Part shown: one piece after another, positions 40,552 through 50,231 of the stretch | How the letters are laid out: each line of letters begins with the position of its first letter | How positions within the stretch are numbered: position 1 is the stretch's first letter | Assembly: GCA_945906305.1 (NCBI GenBank) | Contig: CAMDQT010000008.1 | Coordinates: forward strand, 55,945 to 119,944 | From: Ferrithrix thermotolerans DSM 19514 | Lineage (GTDB): Bacteria > Actinomycetota > Acidimicrobiia > Acidimicrobiales > CAIXPF01 | DNA length: 64,000 bases | Reading direction: 5' to 3' | Made by a program: the position numbers and the translations under genes | Notes under the pieces: model-generated | Database searches by the model: none | Seen by the model: the letters and a program-made list of their open reading frames with translations, nothing else | Told to the model about the DNA's origin: nothing

Positions 40552-41988
40552 ATGGTGGGTGAACGCGCCGTTTCGCTGGCGGAACTCTTCGCTGTCCTCG
40601 GCCCTTCAGCCACGTTGCGCGGGGTCACGGAGGAACAGGCGGCCCTCCAGTTGATTCGAGGGGTCACGCACGACTCCCGTCGGGTCGAGGGCGACTGGCT
40701 GTTCTGCTGCGTCCCCGGTAGCAATGTGGACGGCCACGGCTTTGCCGAGCAGGCAGTGAGTCAAGGTGCCACGGCGCTACTGGTTGAGCACCCGCTCGCC
40801 ATCGACTTACCTCAAATCGAGGTCGACAACGTCCGTCGTGCCATGGCGAGGGTGGCCGATGCCTTTTGGGGTCGGCCATCGCGCCAGTTGAGCGTCATCG
40901 GTATCACCGGCACCAACGGCAAGACCACGGTGAGCTATATGTTGGCGGCGATTCTGCGCGCCGCCGGACGACGTACCGAGGTGCTCGGCACGCTGTCCGG
41001 TGCCCGGACCACTCCCGAATCGACCGACCTCCAGGCCACCCTGGCCGCTTTTCTCGAGGCGGGGGTCGAGGCTGTCGCCATGGAGGTATCGAGCCACGCG
41101 CTCGAACTGCATCGGGTGGACGGCGTCTGGTTCCAGACCGTGGTGTTCACCAACCTCACCCCTGACCACCTCGACTTTCATCCAACAATGGAGAAATACT
41201 TTCAGGCCAAGGCACGCCTGTTCGAGCCGCAATTCAGTCAAGCCGCGGTGGTGAACCTCGACGATCCCCACGGCCGTCTGTTACGGGACGCGGCGCTGGT
41301 GTCCACGGTCGGCTATGAGCTGGCCGAGGTCAACGGGGTCGAATTCACGGCCACGGGCACGCGATTCGTGTGGCGCGGCCACCCGATGGTGTTGCCGCTG
41401 GCCGGGCGCCACAACCTCTCCAATGCCCTCGCCGCCGCCACCGTGGCCGAACAACTCGGCCTCGGGGCTGACCTCGTACAAGCTGGCCTCGCCAATCTTG
41501 AGCCCGTCCCCGGCCGCTTCGAATCCATCGATGCGGGCCAACCGTTTGACGTCGTGGTGGACTACGCCCACACCCCCGATGCCCTTGGCCAGGTGCTTGA
41601 GTCCGCCCGCGGCATGATCGCGCCGGGCAACAGGGTGCTCGTGGTGTTCGGTTGCGGCGGCAATCGGGATCAGTCCAAGCGGGCCACCATGGGCGAGGTC
41701 GCCTCACGTCTCGCCGATGTCGTGGTCATCACCAACGACAATCCTCGTGGCGAAACACCACTTGAGATCATCGAGCAGGTACGGTCGGGCGCCGTGGCGG
41801 GAGCCGAGGTGGTGGTAGAGGCCGACCGGAGGGCGGCCATCGCCGTGGCCTTCGAGCGGGCCCAACCCGGGGATATCGTGGTTCTTGCGGGCAAGGGCCA
41901 CGAGACCAGCCAGGTCTTCGCGGAGCGAACGATCGCGTTCGACGACCGAGTGGTGGCGCGCGAGTTGCTCACGGCGTGCTCCCAATGA
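40552..41988 (+). CDS. murE: UDP-MurNAc-tripeptide synthetase MurE
   Basis: 478 residues. Adds the third residue of the peptide stem. ATP site GITGTNGKTTVSYML, carbamylated-Lys segment, AMEVSSHALELHRVDG, VFTNLTPDHLDFH, and the selectivity motif TNDNPRGETP. DNPR indicates meso-diaminopimelate rather than lysine. An 81-base gap separates it from ftsI, the only larger gap before ftsQ. murF, normally the next gene, is absent: mraY starts inside the murE stop. Confidence 0.96.
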   Translation: MVGERAVSLAELFAVLGPSATLRGVTEEQAALQLIRGVTHDSRRVEGDWLFCCVPGSNVDGHGFAEQAVSQGATALLVEHPLAIDLPQIEVDNVRRAMARVADAFWGRPSRQLSVIGITGTNGKTTVSYMLAAILRAAGRRTEVLGTLSGARTTPESTDLQATLAAFLEAGVEAVAMEVSSHALELHRVDGVWFQTVVFTNLTPDHLDFHPTMEKYFQAKARLFEPQFSQAAVVNLDDPHGRLLRDAALVSTVGYELAEVNGVEFTATGTRFVWRGHPMVLPLAGRHNLSNALAAATVAEQLGLGADLVQAGLANLEPVPGRFESIDAGQPFDVVVDYAHTPDALGQVLESARGMIAPGNRVLVVFGCGGNRDQSKRATMGEVASRLADVVVITNDNPRGETPLEIIEQVRSGAVAGAEVVVEADRRAAIAVAFERAQPGDIVVLAGKGHETSQVFAERTIAFDDRVVARELLTACSQ

Positions 41989-43040
41989 TCCGTCTGCTGG
42001 TGGCGGTGGCCACCTCGGCGTTGGTCTCGTTGTTCGGTACCCGATACCTGATCCGTTGGCTGGTCTCCCATGGCGTGGGCCAGCCCATCCGCGAAGACGG
42101 CCCCAGCGGCCATTCGGTGAAGGCGGGCACGCCCACCATGGGTGGCATTGCCATCGTCGGGGGAGCGGTCGCGGGCTATGTCCTCTCAACGTTCCCTGGG
42201 GGCATTTTCACCCGAACCGGTCTCATCGTCATGGCCGCGGTCTGTGCCGCGGCGGTCGTCGGCGGCATCGACGACTGGATCAAGGTCACCCGGTCCCGAA
42301 ACCTCGGCCTGAACAAGAAGACCAAGATCGCCGGCCAACTTCTGGTGGCAGGCGGCTTCGCGGTGGCGATTATCGTCTTCACCGAAGAGTCCACGATGTT
42401 GAGCTTCACCCGGGCCAGCGTTCCGGGTATCGACCTCGGTCGGGTTGGCTGGGCAATCCTGGCGCTGGTGTGGATAATGGGCTTCTCCAACGGGGTGAAT
42501 CTCACCGATGGTCTTGACGGGCTCGCGGCAGGATCGTCCATCCTCGGCTTCGCCGCGTACACCGTGATCTGCTTCTGGCAGTTCCGCAACTTCGACCTGT
42601 ATGGGAACTTCCACGCGCAGGACCTCGCCGTGGTGTCCGTGTCCATGCTTGGAGGGTGTGTCGGGTTCCTGTGGTGGAACGCCGCCCCGGCACAGATATT
42701 CATGGGTGACACCGGATCCATGGCCATCGGAGCGGCGTTTGCCGCGTTGGCGTTGACAACGGACACCCAACTGCTGCTGCCGATTCTCGGCGGCCTGTTC
42801 GTGGTGGAGACGCTGTCGGTCATCTCCCAGGTCGCGGCCTATCGGCTACAGGGTCACACCCCACCCAAGAAGCGCTGGCGACCTTTCCGCATGGCGCCGC
42901 TGCACCATCATTTTGAGCTGGGCGGATGGCCCGAGACCCGGGTCATCATCCGGCTGTGGATCGTGGCCGGTTTCTTTGTCGCTGTCGCTCTCGGACTGTT
43001 CTACGCCGACTTCCTCACCATCGGGACGGTGCGGCTGTGA
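41985..43040 (+). CDS. mraY: Phospho-MurNAc-pentapeptide translocase MraY
   Basis: 351 residues from ATG 41985 (ATGA overlap). Polytopic membrane enzyme linking UDP-MurNAc-pentapeptide to undecaprenyl phosphate to make lipid I. Key motifs: SGHSVKAGTPTMGG, GGIDDWIKVT, GFSNGVNLTDGLDGLAAG, QIFMGDTGSMAIGAA, and the His cluster MAPLHHHFELGGWPE. murD, normally next, is absent: ftsW follows with a 4-base overlap. Confidence 0.96.
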   Translation: MIRLLVAVATSALVSLFGTRYLIRWLVSHGVGQPIREDGPSGHSVKAGTPTMGGIAIVGGAVAGYVLSTFPGGIFTRTGLIVMAAVCAAAVVGGIDDWIKVTRSRNLGLNKKTKIAGQLLVAGGFAVAIIVFTEESTMLSFTRASVPGIDLGRVGWAILALVWIMGFSNGVNLTDGLDGLAAGSSILGFAAYTVICFWQFRNFDLYGNFHAQDLAVVSVSMLGGCVGFLWWNAAPAQIFMGDTGSMAIGAAFAALALTTDTQLLLPILGGLFVVETLSVISQVAAYRLQGHTPPKKRWRPFRMAPLHHHFELGGWPETRVIIRLWIVAGFFVAVALGLFYADFLTIGTVRL

Positions 43041-44347
43041 CCGGCAGACGGCGCTTCGTGCAGCCGCGGCCGGCCAAGGTGTCGCGCTCCGGGACCCTCT
43101 ATCGCCGCATACTGAACAGTCGACCCACCGGACGTCGAACGGCGGAGTCGATCGGGCTGTTGGGCGTAATCATCAGCCTCACCCTCGTCGGGTTGGTCAT
43201 GGTGCTCTCCGCCAGTTCGGTGATCTCGCTCGAGAACTACGACACCTCGTGGTATTACTTCCGGCGCCAAGGCATCTGGGCCGGGATCGGCCTGATGGTC
43301 ATGCTGATCGTGCAGAGGATCGATTACCACCGCTGGCGTCGGCTGGCACCGTTTGCCCTGTTGGTCACCTTCGGGCTGCTCGTTGCGGTGTTGATCCCCG
43401 GCGTGGGCGTCAACGCCAACGGCGCGACCCGATGGCTCGGCTACGGACCTTTGGTCTTCCAGCCCTCCGAGGTGGCGAAACTGGGGTTGTTGCTCTTCAG
43501 CGCCGAGTTGCTCGGTCGACGCATCAAGCTGATGCACGTGGGCAAACTCACGGGGCGACCAGTCATCACCGTGTCCATAGCCATCATCATCTTGGTGATG
43601 CTGCAACCCAACCTCGGGACTTCAATCGTGCTGGGCAGCATCATGGTGACCATGTTGTTCGTTGCCGGGATGCCCGGTAAACGCCTCGCTGGCCTAGTGA
43701 TGGCCGTCGTCGTCGCCACGGGCCTTCTGGCCTGGAGCGCCCCGTATCGACGCGCCCGAATCTTGACCTTCCTTCACCCCGAAGCCGACCCGCAGGGCGG
43801 CGGCTACCAGACGTTGCAGGCGTGGATGGCCATGGCAGAGGGCGGCGTCTCCGGGGTGGGGGTGGGTGCCAGCCGGGCAAAGTGGGGCTTCTTGCCGTTC
43901 GCCCACACCGACTTCATTTTCGCCATCATTGCCGAGGAGTTCGGCTTCATCGGCGCGGCGATGATCATCGGTCTCTTCGGTGCCCTCGCCTTGCTCGGCA
44001 TCCGCACGGCGACGAAGGCGCCTGACGCCTTCGGCACATTGCTGGCTACTGGTGTCACGGCATGGTTCGTGGTCCAGGCCTTCGTCAACATCGGGGCCGT
44101 GGTCGGGGTGCTACCCATAACTGGTGTACCGCTGCCATTCGTGAGCTCCGGAGGTTCCTCGCTGGTGACCTCCATGGCGGGTTGCGGTCTTCTGTTGAAC
44201 GTCGCCCGGCAGGCACGAAGCGGCGGGGAAAGCGGCCAGGAAGTGCCCGGTCGGGCCACCAAGCCCTCCGTTGCCCCGAATGCTCCTAGCAACGGCAGCA
44301 CCGCCACCAACCGGCGGGCGGGCCCCCAGGCATCGGTTCGGGTATGA
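43037..44347 (+). CDS. ftsW: Cell division SEDS glycosyltransferase FtsW
   Basis: 436 residues from GTG 43037 (GTGA overlap with mraY). About ten membrane segments. SEDS signatures: VMVLSASSV, GPLVFQPSEVAKLGLLLF, FIFAIIAEEFGFIGA, and GVVVGLPITG-like VVGVLPITGVPLPFVSSGGSSL. Polymerises septal glycan together with FtsI. The C-terminal 50 residues are basic and Ser/Ala-rich, cytoplasmic. Confidence 0.95.
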   Translation: MTGRRRFVQPRPAKVSRSGTLYRRILNSRPTGRRTAESIGLLGVIISLTLVGLVMVLSASSVISLENYDTSWYYFRRQGIWAGIGLMVMLIVQRIDYHRWRRLAPFALLVTFGLLVAVLIPGVGVNANGATRWLGYGPLVFQPSEVAKLGLLLFSAELLGRRIKLMHVGKLTGRPVITVSIAIIILVMLQPNLGTSIVLGSIMVTMLFVAGMPGKRLAGLVMAVVVATGLLAWSAPYRRARILTFLHPEADPQGGGYQTLQAWMAMAEGGVSGVGVGASRAKWGFLPFAHTDFIFAIIAEEFGFIGAAMIIGLFGALALLGIRTATKAPDAFGTLLATGVTAWFVVQAFVNIGAVVGVLPITGVPLPFVSSGGSSLVTSMAGCGLLLNVARQARSGGESGQEVPGRATKPSVAPNAPSNGSTATNRRAGPQASVRV

Positions 44348-44357
44348 CCTGGTACCG

Positions 44358-45635
44358 GTGAGCTCACTTCGCCATCCACCACCGCTAGGGCATGCTGTGT
44401 CACAGTCGCCCGTGGTGCAGAGTGCCTTTCCCCTTCCCGCGCCCGCCCACGGCGACACACCGCTTGACCCGGTGGTGGCTCAAGGCCCGACGCCACATCC
44501 GTGGATCGTCATCGCCGGCGGAGGCACGCTCGGTCATGTCAGCCCGGGTGTGGCCATTGCTGAGGCTCTGGTGCGGCGAGGATGCCAGCGCTCGCTGATC
44601 CACTTTGTTGGATCGCGTCGCGGTGTCGAGGCGAGCCGGGTTCCCGGTGCCGGATTCTCCTTGACCTTGTTGCCCGGTCGGGGCATACAACGGCGCCTCA
44701 CCCGGGAGAACATTGGCGCGTTGCTCGGCCTTGGCGCGGCCTTCTTGGCGGCGTTTGTCCTCCTCGTGCGCCGCCGTCCCCGAGTGGTGCTCTCCCTGGG
44801 CGGCTATGCCTCAGCCCCCTGCGGTGTCGCCGCCGCGTTGCTGCGCATTCCCATCGTGGTGGCCGAACAAAATGCGGTGCCTGGGGCAGCCAACCGCCTC
44901 GTCGGGCGAGCGGCACGGGCCTGCGCGGTGTCCTTTGAAGGGACTGATCTGCCCCATGCGGTGTTGACCGGTAACCCGGTGCGCCCCGAGATTCTTGCGG
45001 TGGATCGCAGCCGCGGACGAGCCGCAGCGCGAGCCAAGTTCGACATCGACGAAGGGCGTACCTTGATCCTCGCTTATGGCGGGTCGCTGGGAGCTCGGAC
45101 GGTAAACCGCGCGGTATGGAGCGCGGTGACACTGTGGGCCGACCGTGGCGACTTGGCCATCCGTCATGTGCTCGGCGAGCGAGGTTGGGACGAGCGGCCG
45201 ACAGAGTTACACGCCGAGGGCACGGCCCACGACGGGACACCCGCGGGGTTGATCTACCAACCCGTTCGCTACGAAGCGGACATGGCCTCAGCGTTGTGCG
45301 CGGCTGACATCGTGTTGTGCCGGGCGGGGGCGTCAACCGTGTTCGAGTTGGCTGCGGTGGGGGTGGGCTCGATCCTGGTGCCGCTGCCCATCGCGACCGA
45401 GGACCATCAAAGCGCCAATGCTCGCGTCCTGGCCCGAGCCGGAGCGGCCGTGGTCGTCGCCGATTCGCAACTCGACGGCGCTCGCCTGGTGGCGGAAGTC
45501 GATAGCTTGCTGGCCCGGCCGGGTCAGTTGGCCGAAATGGCGGCCAAGGCTCGTACCGTGGGCCGCCCCGATGCGGCGGAACGGGTCGCTGACCTGCTGG
45601 TTCGCCATGCCCGCCGTGCGTGGGAGGTGGCGTGA
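44358..45635 (+). CDS. murG: MurG, UDP-GlcNAc:lipid I N-acetylglucosaminyltransferase
   Basis: 425 residues from GTG 44358; GTG 44397 is an alternative. There are about 50 extra residues before the GT-B fold. N-domain IAGGGTLGHVSPGVAIAEAL (family GGGTGGHxxP with one Gly to Leu), then VVLSLGGYASAPCGVAAAL and VAEQNAVPG; C-domain YGGSLGART, ADIVLCRAGASTVFELAAVGVGSILVPLPIA. Makes lipid II at the inner face of the membrane. murC overlaps its stop. Confidence 0.93.
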   Translation: MSSLRHPPPLGHAVSQSPVVQSAFPLPAPAHGDTPLDPVVAQGPTPHPWIVIAGGGTLGHVSPGVAIAEALVRRGCQRSLIHFVGSRRGVEASRVPGAGFSLTLLPGRGIQRRLTRENIGALLGLGAAFLAAFVLLVRRRPRVVLSLGGYASAPCGVAAALLRIPIVVAEQNAVPGAANRLVGRAARACAVSFEGTDLPHAVLTGNPVRPEILAVDRSRGRAAARAKFDIDEGRTLILAYGGSLGARTVNRAVWSAVTLWADRGDLAIRHVLGERGWDERPTELHAEGTAHDGTPAGLIYQPVRYEADMASALCAADIVLCRAGASTVFELAAVGVGSILVPLPIATEDHQSANARVLARAGAAVVVADSQLDGARLVAEVDSLLARPGQLAEMAAKARTVGRPDAAERVADLLVRHARRAWEVA

Positions 45636-47065
45636 CCGAACCGGTTGATTGCACCGGCATCGACCTGGTGGTGACCGAGGTCGATCTCGCTCGAATGCGC
45701 CGCATCCACATCGTGGGCGTCGGTGGCGCGGGGATGTGCGCCATCGCCGAGATCCTCACCGCTTTGGGTCATGAGGTCACCGGAAGCGACCTCAAGGACG
45801 GCGCGACGGTGCAGCGCCTGCGGGCCCTGGGCCTCACGGTGCAAGTGGGACACGACGCCGCGAATATCGGTGACGCCGAGGTGGTCTGTATCTCGAGCGC
45901 GATACCGCCGAGCAACCCCGAGGTGCGTGTCGCTCACGGCGCTGGCTTGCTGGTGTTACGGCGTGCGGACATGCTCGCGGCATTGTGTCGGCTGCGACGC
46001 ACGGTCGCGGTGGCCGGTACGCACGGTAAGACGACTACCTCGTCGATGCTCGCGCTGATCATGGTTGAGGCAGGGCTGAGGCCATCGTTTCTGATCGGCG
46101 GCGACCTCAACGAAATTGGCACCGGGTCGGCGTGGGATACCGGAGAGCATTTCGTGGTGGAAGCCGACGAGAGCGACGGCACCTTCCTCGTTCTGGGGCC
46201 GGCGGCCTCCATTGTGACCAATGTCGAACCGGATCATCTCGATCATTACGGCACCTACGACGCGGTACGTGCCGCTTTTGCTCGATTCGTGACGGGCACC
46301 GATGGGCCGGCGGTAGTCGGTATCGACCTACCCGACGGAGCGGCGCTCGCCGTTGCGGCCGCTGGGCACCCCGCCCTGGTGACCTTTGGTCGCGATCCGG
46401 CCGCGGACTATCGCATCGTGGATGCGTTGAGCGGGCCGGACGGCGTGAGTTGGTCTCTGCACCACCATGGCGATGACCTCGGACGCTTGAGCCTGCCAAT
46501 TGTGGGGTTACACAACGCCTCCAACGCCACCGCGGCGGCGGCGTGCGCGTTGGAACTGGGCACTGGCATCGAACCGGTACGGACCGCTTTGAGTCGTTTT
46601 GCGGGAGTGGCCCGGCGTCTGCAATTTCGCGGGGAAACCGCTGGGATCACCTTTATCGACGACTTTGCCCACTTGCCGACAGAGGTCGCGGCGGCGTTGG
46701 CCGCGGTGCGTTCGGCGGGCTGGGCCCGGGTGGTGGCGGTCTATCAGCCCCACCGCTACAGCCGGATCGAAGCGGTCTGGCCGGCGTTCGCCGACGCCTT
46801 TGTCGACGCGGACCTCGTCGCCATCACCGAGATCTACGCCGCCGGCGAGCGTCCAATTCCGGGGGTGAGCGCAAGGCTCGTGGTCAACGCGGCGCTCGAC
46901 GCCCACCCGTGGCGGCCCCTGGCCTTTGTGCCCCATCACGGTGACGTGCTCACCTATCTGCTCGCCACCCTGCGCCCCGGCGACTGCTGTGTCACGCTCG
47001 GCGCGGGCGATCTGACCACTCTGCCGGATGAACTGCAGTCATTGCTGGCGGGAAGACCGCGGTGA
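45632..47065 (+). CDS. murC: UDP-N-acetylmuramate--L-alanine ligase MurC
   Basis: 477 residues from GTG 45632 (GTGA overlap). First Mur ligase. N-terminal Rossmann VGVGGAGMCAIAEIL, ATP site VAGTHGKTTTSSMLALI, VEADESDGTFL, NVEPDHLDHYGTYD and C-terminal YQPHRYSRIEAVW all match. Adds L-Ala to UDP-MurNAc. It is one of only two Mur ligases encoded in this cluster, the other being MurE. Confidence 0.96.
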   Translation: MTEPVDCTGIDLVVTEVDLARMRRIHIVGVGGAGMCAIAEILTALGHEVTGSDLKDGATVQRLRALGLTVQVGHDAANIGDAEVVCISSAIPPSNPEVRVAHGAGLLVLRRADMLAALCRLRRTVAVAGTHGKTTTSSMLALIMVEAGLRPSFLIGGDLNEIGTGSAWDTGEHFVVEADESDGTFLVLGPAASIVTNVEPDHLDHYGTYDAVRAAFARFVTGTDGPAVVGIDLPDGAALAVAAAGHPALVTFGRDPAADYRIVDALSGPDGVSWSLHHHGDDLGRLSLPIVGLHNASNATAAAACALELGTGIEPVRTALSRFAGVARRLQFRGETAGITFIDDFAHLPTEVAAALAAVRSAGWARVVAVYQPHRYSRIEAVWPAFADAFVDADLVAITEIYAAGERPIPGVSARLVVNAALDAHPWRPLAFVPHHGDVLTYLLATLRPGDCCVTLGAGDLTTLPDELQSLLAGRPR

Positions 47066-48054
47066 TCATGACCACCTCCGCTCGCCCGAGTCGGGCGCTT
47101 GCTGCGGTCATCGAGCGGCTGATCGATCGCTTCGGGGCACGAGTCGGGCTCGAGGAGCCGCTTGGCCCGCGCTGCACCTACCGCGTGGGCGGTTCGGCCC
47201 GTGTGCTCGTGGCGGTGCGGACCGCGACGGAGCTCGAGGACCTCGCAGTGATCCTGGCCGAAGACCGCGTCGACGTGCTCTGTATCGGGCGAGGTTCCAA
47301 CCTCCTGGTGAGCGAACATGGCTTCGATGGGGTCGCGGTAGTGCTCGGTGATGGTCTCGCCCACATCGACGTGCAGGGCACAACGGTGCTCGCCGGTGGG
47401 GCGACCTTGCTGCCGGTCCTGGCTCGGCGCACGGTGGCCGCAGGTTTGCGAGGCTTCGAGTGGGCCGTCGGCGTGCCGGGATCCGTCGGCGGTGCTGTGG
47501 CCATGAACGCCGGTGGTCACGGGTCGGATTTGGCCTCTTCGCTGCTACGAGCAGAGGTGGTCGATCTTCACGTGGCCGGGTCGCGCCGCTGGTGGTCAGC
47601 GGCCGAACTCGGGCTGCGCTACCGCGGCTCTGCACTGGGCGCGTCGCAGGTGGTGCTGCGGGCTGAACTGGCGTTGACGCCGGGGGACCGTGATGAGGCG
47701 GAGGCTCTGCTGGCCGAGGTCGCGGCGTGGCGGCGGGTGAACCAGCCAGGGGGACAGAATGCCGGTTCGGTGTTCACGAACCCGCCCGGGGACTCGGCGG
47801 GGCGCCTTATCGACGCCGCCGGGGCAAAGGGCCTGCGTCACGGCAGTGCGAAGATCTCACGCAAGCATGGGAATTTCATTCAGGCCGATGCGGGCGGACT
47901 CGCCACCGATGTGTACGCGTTGATGGGCGAGGTCCGCCTGCGGGTACTCGCCGCTGGTGGGCCACTGCTCATGCCGGAGACCCGACTCATCGGCTTCGAT
48001 GAGCCACTCCCGCCTGACCCGCGGCGGCCACAGTCGGCTGGGGCGATCTCGTGA
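47062..48054 (+). CDS. murB: UDP-N-acetylenolpyruvoylglucosamine reductase MurB
   Basis: 330 residues from GTG 47062. FAD enzyme: TYRVGGSARVLVAVRT, IGRGSNLLVSEHGFDG, GVPGSVGGAVAMNAGGHGSD and RYRGSAL form the FAD site; PGGQNAGSVFTNPPGD includes the catalytic Ser (type I/III position). AKISRKHGNFI near the C-terminus carries a conserved substrate-contact region and Glu follows in MPETRLIGF. Forms UDP-MurNAc. Overlaps murC and ftsQ. Confidence 0.95.
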   Translation: MIMTTSARPSRALAAVIERLIDRFGARVGLEEPLGPRCTYRVGGSARVLVAVRTATELEDLAVILAEDRVDVLCIGRGSNLLVSEHGFDGVAVVLGDGLAHIDVQGTTVLAGGATLLPVLARRTVAAGLRGFEWAVGVPGSVGGAVAMNAGGHGSDLASSLLRAEVVDLHVAGSRRWWSAAELGLRYRGSALGASQVVLRAELALTPGDRDEAEALLAEVAAWRRVNQPGGQNAGSVFTNPPGDSAGRLIDAAGAKGLRHGSAKISRKHGNFIQADAGGLATDVYALMGEVRLRVLAAGGPLLMPETRLIGFDEPLPPDPRRPQSAGAIS

Positions 48055-48881
48055 GCGGACCCACCAGCACCGAGGAAGTAGTCCCAGCCGAGGCGGACAC
48101 GGGCGTGGACCCACGGTTCGCTGCTCGCCGCGCCGCCGTCGTCCGTGATGAGCGACGGCGTCGCCTTACCCGTATCTGCCTCGTTGCCGGGTTGCTCGCC
48201 GCGGCCATGGGCGTGTTTGGCCTCACCCGCTCGTCGTTGACTGATGTCGATGCGCTCAGCGTCACTGGTTGGGACCGAGCTGAACGCGACCAAATCCTTC
48301 TGGCGAGCGGGATCGACACCGGCACGCAGCTCACCGACATCGACACCGATGACGTGGCGCATCGCGTGGAGGCGCTGGTGCCCTGGATCAGTGCGGCACG
48401 AGTGTCGAAGATCTGGCCGTCCTCGCTGCGAATAACCGTGGTCGAACGCAAGGCCGTGGCTCAGGTCCACGCCGAGGACGGCAGTTGGATGCTGCTCGAC
48501 TCGGCCGGTCACCTGCTCGAGCGCTCGCCGGTGGCGCTCAGCGCGCTGAAGGTGCTCGAAGGTACGGTGATCGGTGCGGTGACCGGCGCGGTCCTCAACG
48601 AGGCCGCAGCCCGTGGGGTTGGGGTGCTGGCGCAGATGTCCCCGGGCGTGTCGAGCCGGATCAGTGGGATGCGCTTCAGGGACCGCGACATCGAGCTCAC
48701 GCTGCTTCCCCAGGGCACGGTGGCATTCGGGCCGGCGGATCAGGTGCAGATGAAGCTGGTGACCCTGGAAACGGTGCTGGCCAGGGTCGATCAGGCGTGT
48801 TTATCCGTCATCGATGTCCGCGTTCCTCGACGGCCGTTGGTCCGACGCGATGCCGAGTGCGAAGCCGAGGCCGGACGATGA
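48051..48881 (+). CDS. ftsQ: Cell division protein FtsQ/DivIB
   Basis: 276 residues from GTG 48051. Basic cytoplasmic tail, membrane helix (about 43-60), then a POTRA domain (LTDVDALSVTGWDRAERDQILLASGID, SKIWPSSLRITVVERKAVAQV) and a beta domain (WMLLDSAGHLLE). Connects the divisome to cell wall synthesis. Last gene of the tightly overlapping block; 207 bases follow before ftsZ. Confidence 0.92.
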   Translation: MSGPTSTEEVVPAEADTGVDPRFAARRAAVVRDERRRRLTRICLVAGLLAAAMGVFGLTRSSLTDVDALSVTGWDRAERDQILLASGIDTGTQLTDIDTDDVAHRVEALVPWISAARVSKIWPSSLRITVVERKAVAQVHAEDGSWMLLDSAGHLLERSPVALSALKVLEGTVIGAVTGAVLNEAAARGVGVLAQMSPGVSSRISGMRFRDRDIELTLLPQGTVAFGPADQVQMKLVTLETVLARVDQACLSVIDVRVPRRPLVRRDAECEAEAGR

Positions 48882-49002
48882 GTTCGCGGTTCTCGGTGGA
48901 GTGGTTACGTAGTGGGCAACGTGGGTTGCGGCGCATCGTGTCGATCCCACGCAAAATGTTGTGTGACTTCCTAGGGTGTTCGATCGAATCCGAGATCCGA
49001 CG

Positions 49003-49088
49003 GTATAGTGGCGGAACGAGGCTGCGTCTCCAGGGACGCAGCTTCCGCTATCGAATGCCGTGAGGACTCGGGAAAGGTAGGCAGCGTC
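49003..49088 (+). promoter_or_regulatory. ftsZ leader with -10-like element and hairpin
   Basis: TATAGT at 49003-49008 is a fair -10; no clear -35. GCTGCGTC (49021-49028) pairs perfectly with GACGCAGC (49035-49042) around a six-base loop, and GGAAAGG at 49071-49077 is a good ribosome binding site for ATG 49089. The hairpin is not followed by a T-run, so it may set ftsZ mRNA stability. Confidence 0.45.
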
Positions 49089-50195
49089 ATGGCCGGAATC
49101 CCGCAGAATTATCTGGCGGTCATCAAGGTGGTCGGCGTCGGTGGTGGTGGTGTCAACGCCATCAATCGCATGATCGACGCCGGTCTCAAAGGCGTCGAGT
49201 TCATTGCTGTGAACACCGATGCGCAGGCATTGTTGATGAGCGATGCCGACGTGAAGATTGCCATTGGTCGCGAGATAACGCGTGGTCTGGGTGCCGGTTC
49301 GGATCCCGATGTGGGTCGCGAGGCCGCGGCGGAGGCCCGCTCCGATCTCGCCGATGCGCTCGCCGGCGCAGACATGGTGTTCATCACCGCCGGTGAAGGT
49401 GGTGGCACCGGTACCGGGGCGGCACCGATCATCGCCGAGATTGCCAAAAACGGTGGGGCCTTGACCATTGGGGTGGTAACCCGCCCCTTCACCTTTGAGG
49501 GGCGTCGCCGTTCTGTGCAGGCCGAGGAGGGCATCGCCCTGCTGCGGGAGAAGGTCGACACGCAGATTGTGATCCCCAACGACCGCCTGCTCACGGTGGC
49601 TGATGAAAAGACCTCGATGCTCAGCGCCTTCAATATGGCCGATGAGATCCTCTTGCAGGGCGTCCAGGGAATCACCGACCTGATCACCACGCCGGGCCTC
49701 ATCAACACCGACTTCGCCGATGTGCGCATGATCATGTCCAATGCCGGCTCCGCCCTCATGGGTATCGGGTATGGATCGGGGGAGGGCCGGGGGCTCACTG
49801 CCGCCCGAGCCGCCATCTCGAGTCCGTTACTGGAGAGTTCCATCGAGGGCGCTCGCGGGATCTTGCTGAATATCTCCGGTGGGTCCGATCTCGGCATCCT
49901 CGAGGTCAACGACGCCGCCGAGGTCATTCACTCCGTGGCCCACCCTGACGCCAACATCATCTTCGGGGCCGTGATCGACGACACCATGGGCGACGAGGTT
50001 CGGGTGACGGTGATCGCGGCCGGGTTCGATCGCTTCGACGAGAAGGCCAAGGCGTCCACGGTCAAGGGCGAACGTGGGAACGACGGAATGAAGCGGACGC
50101 GTGACGGGGTCGACATTTTCGGCGATCAAGGCGACGATCTCGGTCTCGATGACGGCGACGACGACGATTTTGATGTCCCGTCGTTTCTGCGCTGA
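49089..50195 (+). CDS. ftsZ: Cell division GTPase FtsZ
   Basis: 368 residues from ATG 49089; an upstream GTG at 49008 is rejected because it sits on the -10 element. GTPase signature [33 protein letters not shown]7 loop [20 protein letters not shown] short acidic linker ends in the C-terminal peptide [11 protein letters not shown], which binds SepF and other partners. Forms the Z ring. The rather short linker (about 50 residues) is usual for actinobacteria. Confidence 0.98.
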   Translation: MAGIPQNYLAVIKVVGVGGGGVNAINRMIDAGLKGVEFIAVNTDAQALLMSDADVKIAIGREITRGLGAGSDPDVGREAAAEARSDLADALAGADMVFITAGEGGGTGTGAAPIIAEIAKNGGALTIGVVTRPFTFEGRRRSVQAEEGIALLREKVDTQIVIPNDRLLTVADEKTSMLSAFNMADEILLQGVQGITDLITTPGLINTDFADVRMIMSNAGSALMGIGYGSGEGRGLTAARAAISSPLLESSIEGARGILLNISGGSDLGILEVNDAAEVIHSVAHPDANIIFGAVIDDTMGDEVRVTVIAAGFDRFDEKAKASTVKGERGNDGMKRTRDGVDIFGDQGDDLGLDDGDDDDFDVPSFLR

Positions 50196-50231
50196 CGCGA
50201 TTCGATACTGCGGCGGGAGCCGCCATCGTCG

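Noticed and set aside
49008..49088. Longer FtsZ from GTG 49008
   Set aside because: It would overlap the -10-like TATAGT and the leader hairpin; the family N-terminus begins near [16 protein letters not shown] with a good ribosome site before ATG 49089.
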